Shown here in pieces: positions 1-7,117 of a stretch of DNA of 12,793 nucleotides (position 1 is the first letter of the stretch; every line of letters begins with the position of its first letter). The notes below the pieces were generated by a model. The model was not told where the DNA came from. It searched no databases and worked only from the letters and a program-made list of their open reading frames with translations. The translations under genes were made by a program, and so were the position numbers. The DNA comes from an uncultured Blautia sp. (GTDB lineage Bacteria > Bacillota > Clostridia > Lachnospirales > Lachnospiraceae), in the NCBI GenBank assembly GCA_900551465.1, contig URWL01000019.1, positions 1-12,793 on the forward strand, in the 5' to 3' direction.

Positions 1-1001
1 GACAGTCCCACAAATTTATAATCGTATACGGTATCCTCACGGAGACGTCCAATAGAAACGCCCATGCCGTGTTCGTAGTTTACATCCTCTGTTACCTGAG
101 GACGGTTGTCCTCCTCCATATACTGGATAAACTGCTTCGGTGCGCTCGGAAGCTCAAGTTCCTGCGGAACACCTCTGAAGTTTTTGAGCGCTTCGATCAG
201 CTGCTCTTTGGTTGGTTTCTTACGGAATTTTACAAAAACAGCTGCTGTATGACCGTTCAGTACCGGTACACGAATACACTGACAGGTAATCACCGGTTCC
301 TGTGCAGGAACGATCACGCCATCCTCGATCTTGCCCCACAGTCTCAGCGGCTCTTTCTCACTCTTTTCTTCCTCACCGCCGATGTACGGGATGATATTAT
401 GTTCCATTTCCGGCCACTCTTTAAAGGTCTTGCCGGCTCCGGAAATTGCCTGATATGTAGTAGCCACTACTTCATACGGCTCGAATTCTTTCCATGCAGT
501 CAGCACCGGAGCATAGCTCTGGATAGAACAGTTCGGTTTTACTGCAATGAAACCTCTGGTTGTCCCCAGACGTTTCTTCTGGAATTCGATCACGTCGAAA
601 TGCTCCGGATTGATCTCCGGCACTACCATCGGAACGTCCGGTGTCCAGCGGTGCGCGCTATTGTTGGAAACAACCGGAGTTTCTGTTTTTGCATACGCTT
701 CTTCAATAGCCTTGATCTCGTCCTTGGACATATCTACAGCAGAGAAAACAAAATCAACGGTTGCCGCAACTTTCTCTACCTCATTTACATTCATTACCAC
801 AATTTTTTTCACTGCTTCCGGCATCGGAGTATCCATTTTCCATCTTGCGCCTACAGCCTCTTCGTAAGTTTTGCCTGCGCTTCTGGCGCTTGCTGCAAGT
901 GTCACTACCTCAAACCATGGATGATTTTCCAGAAGAGAAATAAATCTCTGTCCTACCATTCCGGTAGCTCCTAAAATACCGACTCTCAGTTTCTCGCTCA
1001 T
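1..1001 (-). CDS. asd: Aspartate-semialdehyde dehydrogenase, partial (C-terminus outside window)
   Basis: Cytosolic enzyme that reduces aspartyl-4-phosphate to aspartate-4-semialdehyde with NADPH, the branch point to lysine, threonine and methionine. Translation from the ATG at 1001 gives 333 residues with no stop before the window edge. The N-terminal Rossmann loop GILGATGMVGQRF lies at about residues 8-20. The catalytic cysteine is in KPNCSIQSY (Cys about 158). Later conserved pieces are YQAISGAGK and RVPVLNGHTA. This wording matches the archaeal/fungal-like (type 2) ASADH branch found in many Clostridia, about 360 residues long, so roughly 25-30 residues are missing. AGGAGAG (1009-1015) sits 7 nt before the ATG. 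It has its own promoter in the gap after argH, so it is probably not simply an argH operon member. Identity is very secure. Confidence 0.96.
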   Translation of the reverse strand, partial: MSEKLRVGILGATGMVGQRFISLLENHPWFEVVTLAASARSAGKTYEEAVGARWKMDTPMPEAVKKIVVMNVNEVEKVAATVDFVFSAVDMSKDEIKAIEEAYAKTETPVVSNNSAHRWTPDVPMVVPEINPEHFDVIEFQKKRLGTTRGFIAVKPNCSIQSYAPVLTAWKEFEPYEVVATTYQAISGAGKTFKEWPEMEHNIIPYIGGEEEKSEKEPLRLWGKIEDGVIVPAQEPVITCQCIRVPVLNGHTAAVFVKFRKKPTKEQLIEALKNFRGVPQELELPSAPKQFIQYMEEDNRPQVTEDVNYEHGMGVSIGRLREDTVYDYKFVGL

Positions 1002-1057
1002 AATAAATCTCTCCTCACTTTATGTCTTTGCATTGCATACATTTGTCTTTCTTGTAC

Positions 1058-1086
1058 ATACTATACCACTTTATGGAAAAATGCAA
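1058..1086 (-). promoter_or_regulatory. sigma-A promoter for asd
   Basis: On the minus strand a -35 TTGCAT (1081-1086), a 17-nt spacer and a -10 TAGTAT (1058-1063) lie about 57 nt before the asd start. The expected transcript start is near 1051, giving a leader of about 50 nt. That is too short for a lysine riboswitch, and none is seen. Confidence 0.7.
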
Positions 1087-1106
1087 GTGTTTTTTTATTT
1101 TCTCTT

Positions 1107-2486
1107 TTAGTTATTTTCAAGATATTCCCTGTTGACTGCAATAACTTTTTCCATGACCTCTGCTCCCGGCGCTCCATAAGTACAGCGTTTTTCCACACAG
1201 GTCTTCATACTAATCGCCTCATAGATGTCCTCCTGAAAAACAGGGCTGATCTCTTTGTAATCTTCCAGAGGCAGTTCATCCAGAGAAATCCCTCTGTCAA
1301 TACAGGTCAGTACCAGACGTCCTACGATGCCATGGGCATCACGGAAAGGAACGCCGTGATTCACAAGGTAATCTGCCGCGTCTGTTGCATTGGTAAAACC
1401 GTTCTTAGCACTTGCTTCCATAACATCCTTACGGAATTCCATGGTAGACACCATGCCGGTAAACAATGCCAGACATCCTTTTACTGTGTCAATAGCGTCA
1501 AAGGTCAGCTCCTTATCCTCCTGCATGTCTTTGTTGTATGCCAGCGGAATTCCTTTCATGGTTGTAAGAATGGACATCAGAGCCCCGTACACACGCCCAG
1601 TCTTTCCACGAAGAAGCTCTGCGATATCCGGATTCTTTTTCTGTGGCATGATGCTGCTGCCTGTGCTGTAAGCATCATCAATCTCCACAAAACGATACTC
1701 ATTGGAGTTCCACAGAATAATCTCCTCGGAAAAACGGCTGAGATGCATCATCACCGTAGACAGGGCAGAAAGAAGCTCAATTACATAATCTCTGTCTGAT
1801 ACAGAATCCATACTGTTTCTGGTAGGCTCGTCAAAGCCCAGAAGCTCTGCTGTATAGTCCCTGTCAAGAGGATAGGTGGTTCCTGCCAAAGCGCCTGCTC
1901 CCAGAGGACAGGTGTTCATTCTTTTTCGGATATCTGCCATGCGGCTTCTGTCTCTGCGGAACATCTCAAAATAAGCGCCCACATGATGAGCCAGGGTAAC
2001 CGGCTGCGCCTTCTGAAGATGAGTAAATCCAGGCATGTAGGTATGGATATTTTCCTCCATAATCTTCTGAAGAGCTATAAGAAGTTCCTTCAACTCCTGA
2101 TCAATGGCATCGATCTCGTCTCTTGTATAAAGCTTCATATCCAGAGCCACCTGATCGTTACGGCTTCTTCCTGTATGAAGTTTTTTGCCCGGATCCCCGA
2201 TACGGTCGATCAGATTTGCTTCCACAAAGCTGTGAATATCCTCATACTCGGAAGTGATCTCAAGCTTCCCGGATTTTACGTCTTCAAGGATTCCCTCCAG
2301 CCCCTCCAGAATCTGGTCTCTTTCTGTTTCTGTAAGGATTCCCTGCTTTGCCAGCATTTTTACATGGGCTTTGCTGCCTCGGATGTCCTGCTCATAAAAT
2401 TTCTGATCAAAGGAAATAGACGCATTAAAATTATAAACCAGTTTGTCCGTCTCTTTTGTGAAACGTCCTCCCCATAGCTGTGCCAT
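1107..2486 (-). CDS. argH: Argininosuccinate lyase
   Basis: Last step of arginine synthesis: splits argininosuccinate into arginine and fumarate; a cytosolic homotetramer of the fumarase/aspartase superfamily. Visible hallmarks are the N-terminal LWGGRF, the TGRSRNDQVALD block (about residue 105), THLQKAQP (about 155) and the superfamily signature GSSIMPQKKNP (about 276-286), whose mobile loop carries the catalytic serine. Length 459 residues is normal. An ATG 6 nt upstream (2492) is possible, but GAGGGGG (2494-2500) would then leave only 1 nt of spacing against 7 nt for the ATG at 2486, so 2486 is preferred. No argG neighbours it here. It lies downstream of queH in the same direction, but has its own promoter. 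Confidence 0.97.
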   Translation of the reverse strand: MAQLWGGRFTKETDKLVYNFNASISFDQKFYEQDIRGSKAHVKMLAKQGILTETERDQILEGLEGILEDVKSGKLEITSEYEDIHSFVEANLIDRIGDPGKKLHTGRSRNDQVALDMKLYTRDEIDAIDQELKELLIALQKIMEENIHTYMPGFTHLQKAQPVTLAHHVGAYFEMFRRDRSRMADIRKRMNTCPLGAGALAGTTYPLDRDYTAELLGFDEPTRNSMDSVSDRDYVIELLSALSTVMMHLSRFSEEIILWNSNEYRFVEIDDAYSTGSSIMPQKKNPDIAELLRGKTGRVYGALMSILTTMKGIPLAYNKDMQEDKELTFDAIDTVKGCLALFTGMVSTMEFRKDVMEASAKNGFTNATDAADYLVNHGVPFRDAHGIVGRLVLTCIDRGISLDELPLEDYKEISPVFQEDIYEAISMKTCVEKRCTYGAPGAEVMEKVIAVNREYLENN

Positions 2487-2493
2487 AATCATT

Positions 2494-2500
2494 CCCCCTC
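2494..2500 (-). promoter_or_regulatory. Ribosome binding site deciding the argH start
   Basis: GAGGGGG on the minus strand lies 7 nt before the ATG at 2486 but only 1 nt before the in-frame ATG at 2492, favouring the shorter protein beginning MAQLWGG. Confidence 0.7.
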
Positions 2501-2531
2501 GTTTTTGTGTAATATTAAACTAAGTGTTCCC

Positions 2532-2560
2532 AGTATAACACATTTTTTTATAAAATCAAA
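2532..2560 (-). promoter_or_regulatory. Promoter for argH, extended -10
   Basis: Minus strand: -10 TATACT (2532-2537) preceded by TGT, an extended -10, and an upstream TTTGAT (2555-2560) at 17 nt spacing. The predicted leader is about 35-40 nt, with no room for a T-box; no clear ArgR box pair was recognised. The rest of the 2493-2615 gap is very AT-rich, with no clear terminator for queH. Confidence 0.6.
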
Positions 2561-2615
2561 GAGAAATTATATTTTTTATGCATTTTTTCGTATATTTATG
2601 CGATATATATTATGT

Positions 2616-3257
2616 TTATACATTTTTCTGCATTTTATTTTTTTCTCTCTCCCGTCTGGAAAACACACAGCCACAGTAATCCTGTCGGTAAAGATCATAT
2701 TCTCCAGACAGCTCAATGGAACGTTTGTAACCGTTTTTCTTCTTAAAATCAGAGGGAAGATGGGACACCTTATAAATCTTTGACAGTTCCTCACCAATCT
2801 CGTTGATCTTCTGTGCATTTTTCAGAGGACTGATAGACAGCGTTGTAGTAAAGTAGTCATAATTTCCCTCTTCTGCAAGGCGGGCAGCTTCTTCCATACG
2901 AAGGCGATAACATCCGAAGCACCTTTCTCCTCCTTCCGGAATATCCTCCATTCCCTTTGCCATACGGAAAAACACCTGCGGATCATACTCGCCTTCCACC
3001 AGCTTCACCGGATGGACAAATTCCATTTTCCCGATCATCCTGCGGATTTCCTCCACACGCTTTTCATACTCTTCTGCCGGTGAAATATTTGGATTATAAA
3101 AAAACACAGTGATCTCAAAATATCTGGACAGGTATTCCAGCACATAGCTGGAGCAGGGTGCACAGCAGCTGTGAAGAAACAGCCTTGGCGTTCTTCCTTC
3201 TGCTTCAAGCTCTGCAAGCAGTTTGTCCAGCTCTTTCTGATAATTTCTGTTATTCAT
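2616..3257 (-). CDS. queH: Epoxyqueuosine reductase QueH (DUF208 family)
   Basis: Non-orthologous replacement of QueG: reduces epoxyqueuosine in tRNA anticodons to queuosine, using an Fe-S cluster plus an additional metal site. The 213-residue protein shows the family's cysteine pattern: SCCAPC (Cys 31, 32, 35), RCFGCY (Cys 113, 116) and DYCGC (Cys 195, 197), plus the TTTLSISP and PSDFKKKNGY blocks. The length fits the family. It starts at the first in-frame ATG after an upstream stop. AAGGAG (3270-3275) is rather far away, 12 nt from the ATG. A possible 30-codon ORF ends inside that ribosome site. No other que genes are in the window, so the source of queuosine precursor is not visible. The last residues are lysine- and arginine-rich and probably unstructured. 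Confidence 0.93.
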   Translation of the reverse strand: MNNRNYQKELDKLLAELEAEGRTPRLFLHSCCAPCSSYVLEYLSRYFEITVFFYNPNISPAEEYEKRVEEIRRMIGKMEFVHPVKLVEGEYDPQVFFRMAKGMEDIPEGGERCFGCYRLRMEEAARLAEEGNYDYFTTTLSISPLKNAQKINEIGEELSKIYKVSHLPSDFKKKNGYKRSIELSGEYDLYRQDYCGCVFSRREREKNKMQKNV

Positions 3258-3273
3258 ATAAGACGTTTACTCC

Positions 3274-3366
3274 TTATATATCAATTAATTTTCTCAGCAG
3301 CAAAAACATCATCTGCCGCAGAATTTTTCTGCTTTGCCGTTGACATTCTACTTGCTCATGGGTCAT
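3274..3366 (-). CDS. Possible 30-codon small ORF upstream of queH
   Basis: An open frame from ATG at 3366 to TAA at 3274-3276 would encode MTHEQVECQRQSRKIL followed by RQMMFLLLRKLIDI (30 residues). The second half is basic and hydrophobic, like a short amphipathic or membrane-contacting helix. AAGGGA lies 6 nt before the ATG. The stop overlaps the ribosome site of queH, an arrangement typical of leader peptides and coupled small genes. Against it, the best queH promoter has its -10 immediately before this ATG, so that transcript would start too late to include the start codon. An upstream promoter would be needed. No family is recognised, and chance is a real possibility at this length. Confidence 0.25.
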   Translation of the reverse strand: MTHEQVECQRQSRKILRQMMFLLLRKLIDI

Positions 3367-3395
3367 ATTTTATCCCTTTTTATCAGCAGCGTCAA
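3367..3395 (-). promoter_or_regulatory. Promoter for queH
   Basis: Minus strand TTGACG (3390-3395), 17 nt, TAAAAT (3367-3372). The leader would be about 100 nt. It contains a small hairpin, GCAGAA-AAA-TTCTGC, near 3318-3332, but no recognisable preQ1 riboswitch. Confidence 0.6.
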
Positions 3396-3468
3396 CACAG
3401 ACAACTGTTTTCATGCAGTCATTTCTCCTCAAATCTTTCCTGTTTTTATTGAATATCCAACAAATTTC

Positions 3469-3497
3469 TCGACATTCTTTTTCCCCACAGGTATAAT
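3469..3497 (+). promoter_or_regulatory. Strong sigma-A promoter for the ABC half-transporter
   Basis: TCGACA (3469-3474), a 17-nt spacer and a perfect TATAAT (3492-3497). The leader to the ATG at 3544 is about 40 nt. Confidence 0.75.
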
Positions 3498-3543
3498 TAG
3501 CTCATATTCTATAATAACCATATAAACAGAGGTGACTCCTGAT

Positions 3544-5298
3544 ATGAAATCAAAACAGATTCTAAAAAGTTTACATAGTCTGCTGGACTGGAAGCAAAAA
3601 ATCACATTTCTCTTTATTATGCTGATCATGGTTCTGTCCTCCGTCTTAACCCAGCTCACCCCCAAGGCAATCGGCTGGCTGACAGACGATATCCTTTCTC
3701 AGGCTGAGCTTGATTTTCCTGCTATATTTCCCATTCTGTTTTTTATTCTGATCGTGAATATTGTAAATGAGATCATCAAAATATTAAGAAGGATCCTGGT
3801 GGAAGATATCGCCACAAAAACAGAAAAAAAAGCAAGGGGACTGGTAATTTCTTCTTTACTTAAGGCTCCTCTTGCATACTTTAAAGAAAATATGACAGGA
3901 AATATCCACGGCAGGCTGAACCGTTGTCTGGAAGGTACGGTAAAGCTGGAAAAACTTGTTTTTATGGATTTTGCCCCGGCTATTTTTAACAGTATTGCAG
4001 CTATTGTTGTAATTTTTACTACTCTTCCGGCAAATCTTGCTTTCCTGATGCTTCTGGTAATTCCTGTTGGAATCGCAATTGTTTTCAGACAGATCCATAC
4101 ACAAAAAGGAATCCGCGTAGAACTTCTGGAATCAAAAGCACATATGGACGGAGCTATTGTAGAACTGCTCAATGGTATCGAGGTGATCCGGATCACAGAC
4201 AGTAACTCTTTAGAAGAAAAAAGATTTACAGATAAATCAGAATATTTAAGAAGCAGAGAAATGAGACATCATTTGCAAATGGCTAAATACGACTGTCTCA
4301 AATTTATCAATGAAGTATTTTTTACGGTTCTGATGATCGGCACCTCTGCCTATCTGGCTGCACGGGGCAGGATCAGCGTAGGCGCAGTCCTGACCTCCTA
4401 CCTTTGTTTTTCACAGCTTATCAAGCCTCTGGAAGAACTTCACAGAATTTTGGACGAACTTTCGGAAAGTCTGATCCTGGCAGAAGATTTTTTCAAAATG
4501 GCAGATATCCCTCATGATTTCTCCTATGCTGAAACTCCAGACATACCTGCACAGAAAAAAGACAGCCCTTATATTATAGATATCCATAACCTGAATTTTT
4601 CTTATGGCGATGAGAAAAATATTATAGATAACATGGATCTTTGTATGGAAAAAGGTACATTTTGGGGCATTGCCGGACCAAGCGGCTGCGGAAAATCCTC
4701 CTTGATAAAAGCAATATGCAAGTTAGAAAAATGCAGCGGCTCTGTTTTTATCAATCACAAAAACATACTTTCTTTATCAAGAAAAGAGTTATCCCAAATC
4801 ATTGCCCTGGTTCCTCAAAACCCGTTTTTGATCGCCGGAACCATACTGGAAAATATCTGTTACGGACTGGAACAGACGCCTTCTGAAGAGGAAATAAAAA
4901 AAGCGCTTGTTAAAGCAAACCTGTATGATTTTATCACCAGCCTGCCGGAAGGCATCCTTACAAAGATCAGCGAGGGCGGGGGAAATCTGTCCGGAGGCCA
5001 AAAACAGAGAATCGCAATTGCCCGTATTTTTTTAAGAAAACCGGAAATTCTGATTTTGGATGAAGCAACCTCCGCTCTGGACAATACCTCGGAACGTTTT
5101 ATACAAAATGAAATTGAACAGCTGAAAAAAGAAAACGGCATGACTGTCATATCCATTGCCCACAGACTTACTACCCTGAAAAACTGTGACAATATTATTG
5201 TTATGGATCATGGTAAGGTGGTACAATCCGGCAAATATCCGGATCTGATAAATAAAGCGGGTATTTTCAGCGATATGTATTATGGAAAATTAAAGTAA
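3544..5298 (+). CDS. ABC half-transporter, exporter type (fused membrane domain and ATPase)
   Basis: Exporter-fold ABC protein of 584 residues expected to work as a dimer in the cytoplasmic membrane. The N-terminal part has about six membrane segments (roughly residues 20-40, 60-80, 145-162, 164-182, 256-275, 280-298). The C-terminal ATPase has Walker A GPSGCGKSS (378-386), Q-loop VPQNP (Gln 425), signature LSGGQ (482-486), Walker B ILILDE (502-507) and the switch His in AHRLTT (540). All catalytic residues are intact. A GTG at 3532 would add four residues, but it lies inside AGAGGTG (3528-3534), which is 9 nt before the ATG at 3544; so 3544 is chosen. It stands alone between its own promoter and terminator, with no partner half-transporter or peptide/bacteriocin gene beside it, so a homodimer is likeliest. 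The substrate cannot be told from sequence; drug, lipid and peptide export are all possible. Confidence 0.9.
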   Translation: MKSKQILKSLHSLLDWKQKITFLFIMLIMVLSSVLTQLTPKAIGWLTDDILSQAELDFPAIFPILFFILIVNIVNEIIKILRRILVEDIATKTEKKARGLVISSLLKAPLAYFKENMTGNIHGRLNRCLEGTVKLEKLVFMDFAPAIFNSIAAIVVIFTTLPANLAFLMLLVIPVGIAIVFRQIHTQKGIRVELLESKAHMDGAIVELLNGIEVIRITDSNSLEEKRFTDKSEYLRSREMRHHLQMAKYDCLKFINEVFFTVLMIGTSAYLAARGRISVGAVLTSYLCFSQLIKPLEELHRILDELSESLILAEDFFKMADIPHDFSYAETPDIPAQKKDSPYIIDIHNLNFSYGDEKNIIDNMDLCMEKGTFWGIAGPSGCGKSSLIKAICKLEKCSGSVFINHKNILSLSRKELSQIIALVPQNPFLIAGTILENICYGLEQTPSEEEIKKALVKANLYDFITSLPEGILTKISEGGGNLSGGQKQRIAIARIFLRKPEILILDEATSALDNTSERFIQNEIEQLKKENGMTVISIAHRLTTLKNCDNIIVMDHGKVVQSGKYPDLINKAGIFSDMYYGKLK

Positions 5299-5303
5299 AT
5301 TTC

Positions 5304-5352
5304 AAAAATGTATCTTTTTCCTTTTTCATGGATAAAGATACATTTTTCTTTT
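5304..5352 (+). terminator. Rho-independent terminator after the ABC half-transporter
   Basis: A perfect 14-bp inverted repeat (arms 5304-5317 and 5334-5347, ATGTATCTTT against AAAGATACAT plus A/T ends) with a 16-nt loop. The right arm ends in TTTTT followed by CTTTTAT. It begins 5 nt after the stop codon. The A-rich left flank could give some termination on the other strand too. Confidence 0.85.
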
Positions 5353-5356
5353 ATCT

Positions 5357-5373
5357 GCCGTACACAAGACGGC
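5357..5373. repeat. Small GC-rich hairpin GCCGT/ACGGC
   Basis: A 5-bp inverted repeat (5357-5361 and 5369-5373) with a 7-nt loop, between the terminator and the importer leader. It is short enough to be chance; no T-run follows. Confidence 0.25.
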
Positions 5374-5395
5374 TCTCCGGCATATCATAACATAT

Positions 5396-5428
5396 AGTAT
5401 TTTCCAAAACATACTCCTGGAAAATACT
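5396..5428. repeat. Inverted repeat AGTATTTTCC-N13-GGAAAATACT before the importer genes
   Basis: A perfect 10-bp inverted repeat (5396-5405 and 5419-5428) with a 13-nt centre ends 15 nt before the ribosome site GGGAGG (5443-5448). It lacks a U-tract, so it is not a terminator. It could be a dimeric regulator's operator or an RNA stem in the leader. TATAGT (5394-5399) touches the left arm and could be a -10, but no convincing -35 precedes it. No TPP or other known riboswitch core was recognised. Confidence 0.5.
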
Positions 5429-5455
5429 TGGAATTATTTACAGGGAGGTATATCC

Positions 5456-6223
5456 ATGAAACCGCTTCTGGAAGTAAGAGATCTTTCTCTTTCCTATCAT
5501 ACGCCTTCCGGGGAGACTCCTGCCCTTTCACATATATCCTTTGACCTGATGCCCGGTGAATTCCTGGCTATTGTCGGCCCATCCGGCTGCGGAAAGTCCA
5601 CGCTTCTCAATGTGATCTGCGGACTTCTGGAACCGGAAAAAGGGTCTGTCCTCATGAACGGCACACAGGTTACCCGGGGAGATCCACGCATAGGCTATAT
5701 GCTGCAGAAGGATCATCTCCTGGAATGGCGCAGCATTTACAAAAATATTCTTCTCGGTCTGGAAATACGGAGGCAGCTGACACCGGAAAAGCTCTCCTCC
5801 ATTGAACAGATGCTCCGCATCTATGGTTTGGACAAATTCCGTTCTGCCCGTCCTTCGCAGCTTTCCGGCGGAATGCGGCAGCGGGCCGCTCTGATCCGCA
5901 CTCTGGCGCTGAAACCGGAGCTTTTGCTTCTGGATGAGCCTTTTTCTGCTCTGGACTACCAGACACGGCTGAATGTCAGTGATGATATCGGCAGGATATT
6001 AAAAAAAGAAAATAAGCCTGCGATTCTGGTAACCCATGATATCTCTGAGGCCATCAGCATGGCAGACCGGGTTCTCATCCTGACAAAACGACCTGCCGTA
6101 GTTGCCGGCATCGTTCCCATAGAACTGTCTGTTAAAAACAGAACCCCTCTTTCCTCAAGAAATGCACCAGATTTTAAGTCTTATTTTAATCAGATCTGGA
6201 AGGAGCTGAACGATCATGCCTGA
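5456..6223 (+). CDS. ABC importer ATPase, nitrate/sulfonate/taurine (SsuB/TauB) family
   Basis: ATPase subunit of an uptake system at the cytoplasmic membrane; 255 residues, the usual length. Walker A GPSGCGKST (41-49), Q-loop MLQKDHLLEWR (Gln 84), signature LSGGM (136-140), Walker B LLLLDE (156-161), D-loop SALD and switch His in THDISEA (194) are all present. LLEW after the Q-loop and the LSGGMRQR signature are typical of the NitT/TauT/SsuB group, which also includes thiamine-precursor (ThiZ-like) importers. The ATG follows GGGAGG at 7 nt. The gene overlaps the permease gene by 8 nt, so the two are translated together. No binding-protein gene adjoins, so the substrate is open: sulfonates, nitrate-like anions, pyrimidine thiamine precursors or other small molecules. 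Confidence 0.9.
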   Translation: MKPLLEVRDLSLSYHTPSGETPALSHISFDLMPGEFLAIVGPSGCGKSTLLNVICGLLEPEKGSVLMNGTQVTRGDPRIGYMLQKDHLLEWRSIYKNILLGLEIRRQLTPEKLSSIEQMLRIYGLDKFRSARPSQLSGGMRQRAALIRTLALKPELLLLDEPFSALDYQTRLNVSDDIGRILKKENKPAILVTHDISEAISMADRVLILTKRPAVVAGIVPIELSVKNRTPLSSRNAPDFKSYFNQIWKELNDHA

Positions 6224-7013
6224 GCTTTCCCCTGCCCAGAAAAAATATCTTTTACAAAGGAAAAAGGAAAAGTATTTTATTAATATATCCAGAATTCTAC
6301 TTTTTCTTGTTTTTCTGATTTTATGGGAGATTTCCTCCCGTTTGGGATGGATCGATTCCTTTATTTTCAGCAGTCCCTGGGCAATCCTGAAAAATTTTGC
6401 TGAAATGTGCCGGGATCAGTCTCTGTTTGTCCACATCGGAATCACGCTTGCTGAAACCCTGATCAGCTTCTTTTTTGTAGTACTTCTGGGAATTGGAACG
6501 GCTGTGCTTTTGTGGCTGTGTCCAAAACTTTCCCGCATCCTGGAGCCTTACCTGGTGATCCTTAACAGCCTTCCAAAATCAGCGCTGGCGCCTCTTCTGA
6601 TCGTATGGCTTGGCGCAAATGTCAGAACCATTATCGTAGCAGGAATGTCCGTTGCCATATTTGGCTCCATTATCAATCTCTATACCGGTTTTCGAGAAAC
6701 AGATCCGGATAAAGGCAGGCTGATCGCCACACTGGGAGGTACAAGAAAGGATGAGCTTCTGAAGATCGTCCTTCCTTCCTCTGTGCCTCTGATCCTAAGT
6801 ACCATGAAGGTTAATATCGGACTTTGTCTGGTTGGCGTGATCATCGGAGAATTTATCGGCGCCCGGCAGGGGCTTGGCTATCTCATCATCTATTCCAGCC
6901 AGACCTTTAAACTGACTACGGTTCTGATGTCCATTCTGATTCTGTGTGTCATTGCCATGGGGCTGTATGAGATTCTGAACCTGATTGAAAAGCACTGTCT
7001 GAAACATTCCTGA
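6216..7013 (+). CDS. ABC importer permease, SsuC/TauC family
   Basis: Membrane partner of the preceding ATPase; 265 residues with about six hydrophobic segments (first around 26-42, last around 235-255) after a basic, cytoplasmic-looking N-terminus (QKKYLLQRKKEK). The EAA coupling loop that docks on the ATPase is at about residues 171-190 (TLGGTRKDELLKIVLP), and GEFIGARQGLGYLI is the conserved segment seen in SsuC/TauC/ThiX permeases. The ATG at 6216 lies within the end of the ATPase gene, with AAGGAG 10 nt upstream, indicating translational coupling. After its stop comes only the convergent terminator and the opposing pot operon, so no solute-binding protein is encoded in this unit. Confidence 0.9.
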   Translation: MPELSPAQKKYLLQRKKEKYFINISRILLFLVFLILWEISSRLGWIDSFIFSSPWAILKNFAEMCRDQSLFVHIGITLAETLISFFFVVLLGIGTAVLLWLCPKLSRILEPYLVILNSLPKSALAPLLIVWLGANVRTIIVAGMSVAIFGSIINLYTGFRETDPDKGRLIATLGGTRKDELLKIVLPSSVPLILSTMKVNIGLCLVGVIIGEFIGARQGLGYLIIYSSQTFKLTTVLMSILILCVIAMGLYEILNLIEKHCLKHS

Positions 7014-7019
7014 CATATA

Positions 7020-7064
7020 CAAAAATCCCCGGAAGCACTCTCCTGAAAAGAGCGCTCCGGGGAT
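7020..7064 (-). terminator. Terminator hairpin between importer pair and pot operon
   Basis: ATCCCCGGA (7025-7033) pairs with TCCGGGGAT (7056-7064). The stem continues inward through GC/GC and CTCT/AGAG (7038-7041 with 7049-7052), with one bulge and one mismatch. Read on the minus strand it is followed by TTTTTG (7020-7025), so it best serves the pot operon ending at 7118. The plus-strand flank (CTCTGTTTCC) is a weaker tail, but the stem may also stop the importer transcript. Confidence 0.8.
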
Positions 7065-7117
7065 CTCTGTTTCCACAAAATCTGTCATTCAGACTGTTTT
7101 CTATGTTTCTTATGTGA

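Larger units (their letters stand above)
3258..3543. other. Divergent intergenic region between queH and the ABC half-transporter
   Basis: This 286-nt gap carries back-to-back sigma-A promoters: minus at 3367-3395 for queH and plus at 3469-3497 for the transporter. The minus strand holds the possible 30-codon ORF and, before it, a 14-codon frame MKTVVCVDAADKKG ending at a TAA 4 nt upstream of that ORF. Nothing else was identified. Confidence 0.5.

Noticed and set aside
69..974. Long plus-strand open frame (301 codons)
   Set aside because: It lies antisense to asd, whose minus-strand frame has a clear catalytic cysteine, Rossmann loop, promoter and ribosome site; the plus frame gives cysteine- and phenylalanine-rich text with no family resemblance.
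1002..1106. Lysine riboswitch or T-box before asd
   Set aside because: The promoter leaves only about a 50-nt leader, too short for either element.
1332..2477. Plus-strand open frames of 93-164 codons
   Set aside because: They are reverse-complement shadows of argH, without ribosome sites or recognisable products.
3258..3366. preQ1 riboswitch in the queH leader
   Set aside because: Queuosine genes often carry one, but I could not find a class I or II preQ1 core here; the only stem is a short A/T-looped GCAGAA/TTCTGC.
5353..5455. TPP riboswitch before the SsuBC/ThiXZ-like importer
   Set aside because: No CUGAGA-type conserved core is present and the gap is too short after the terminator.
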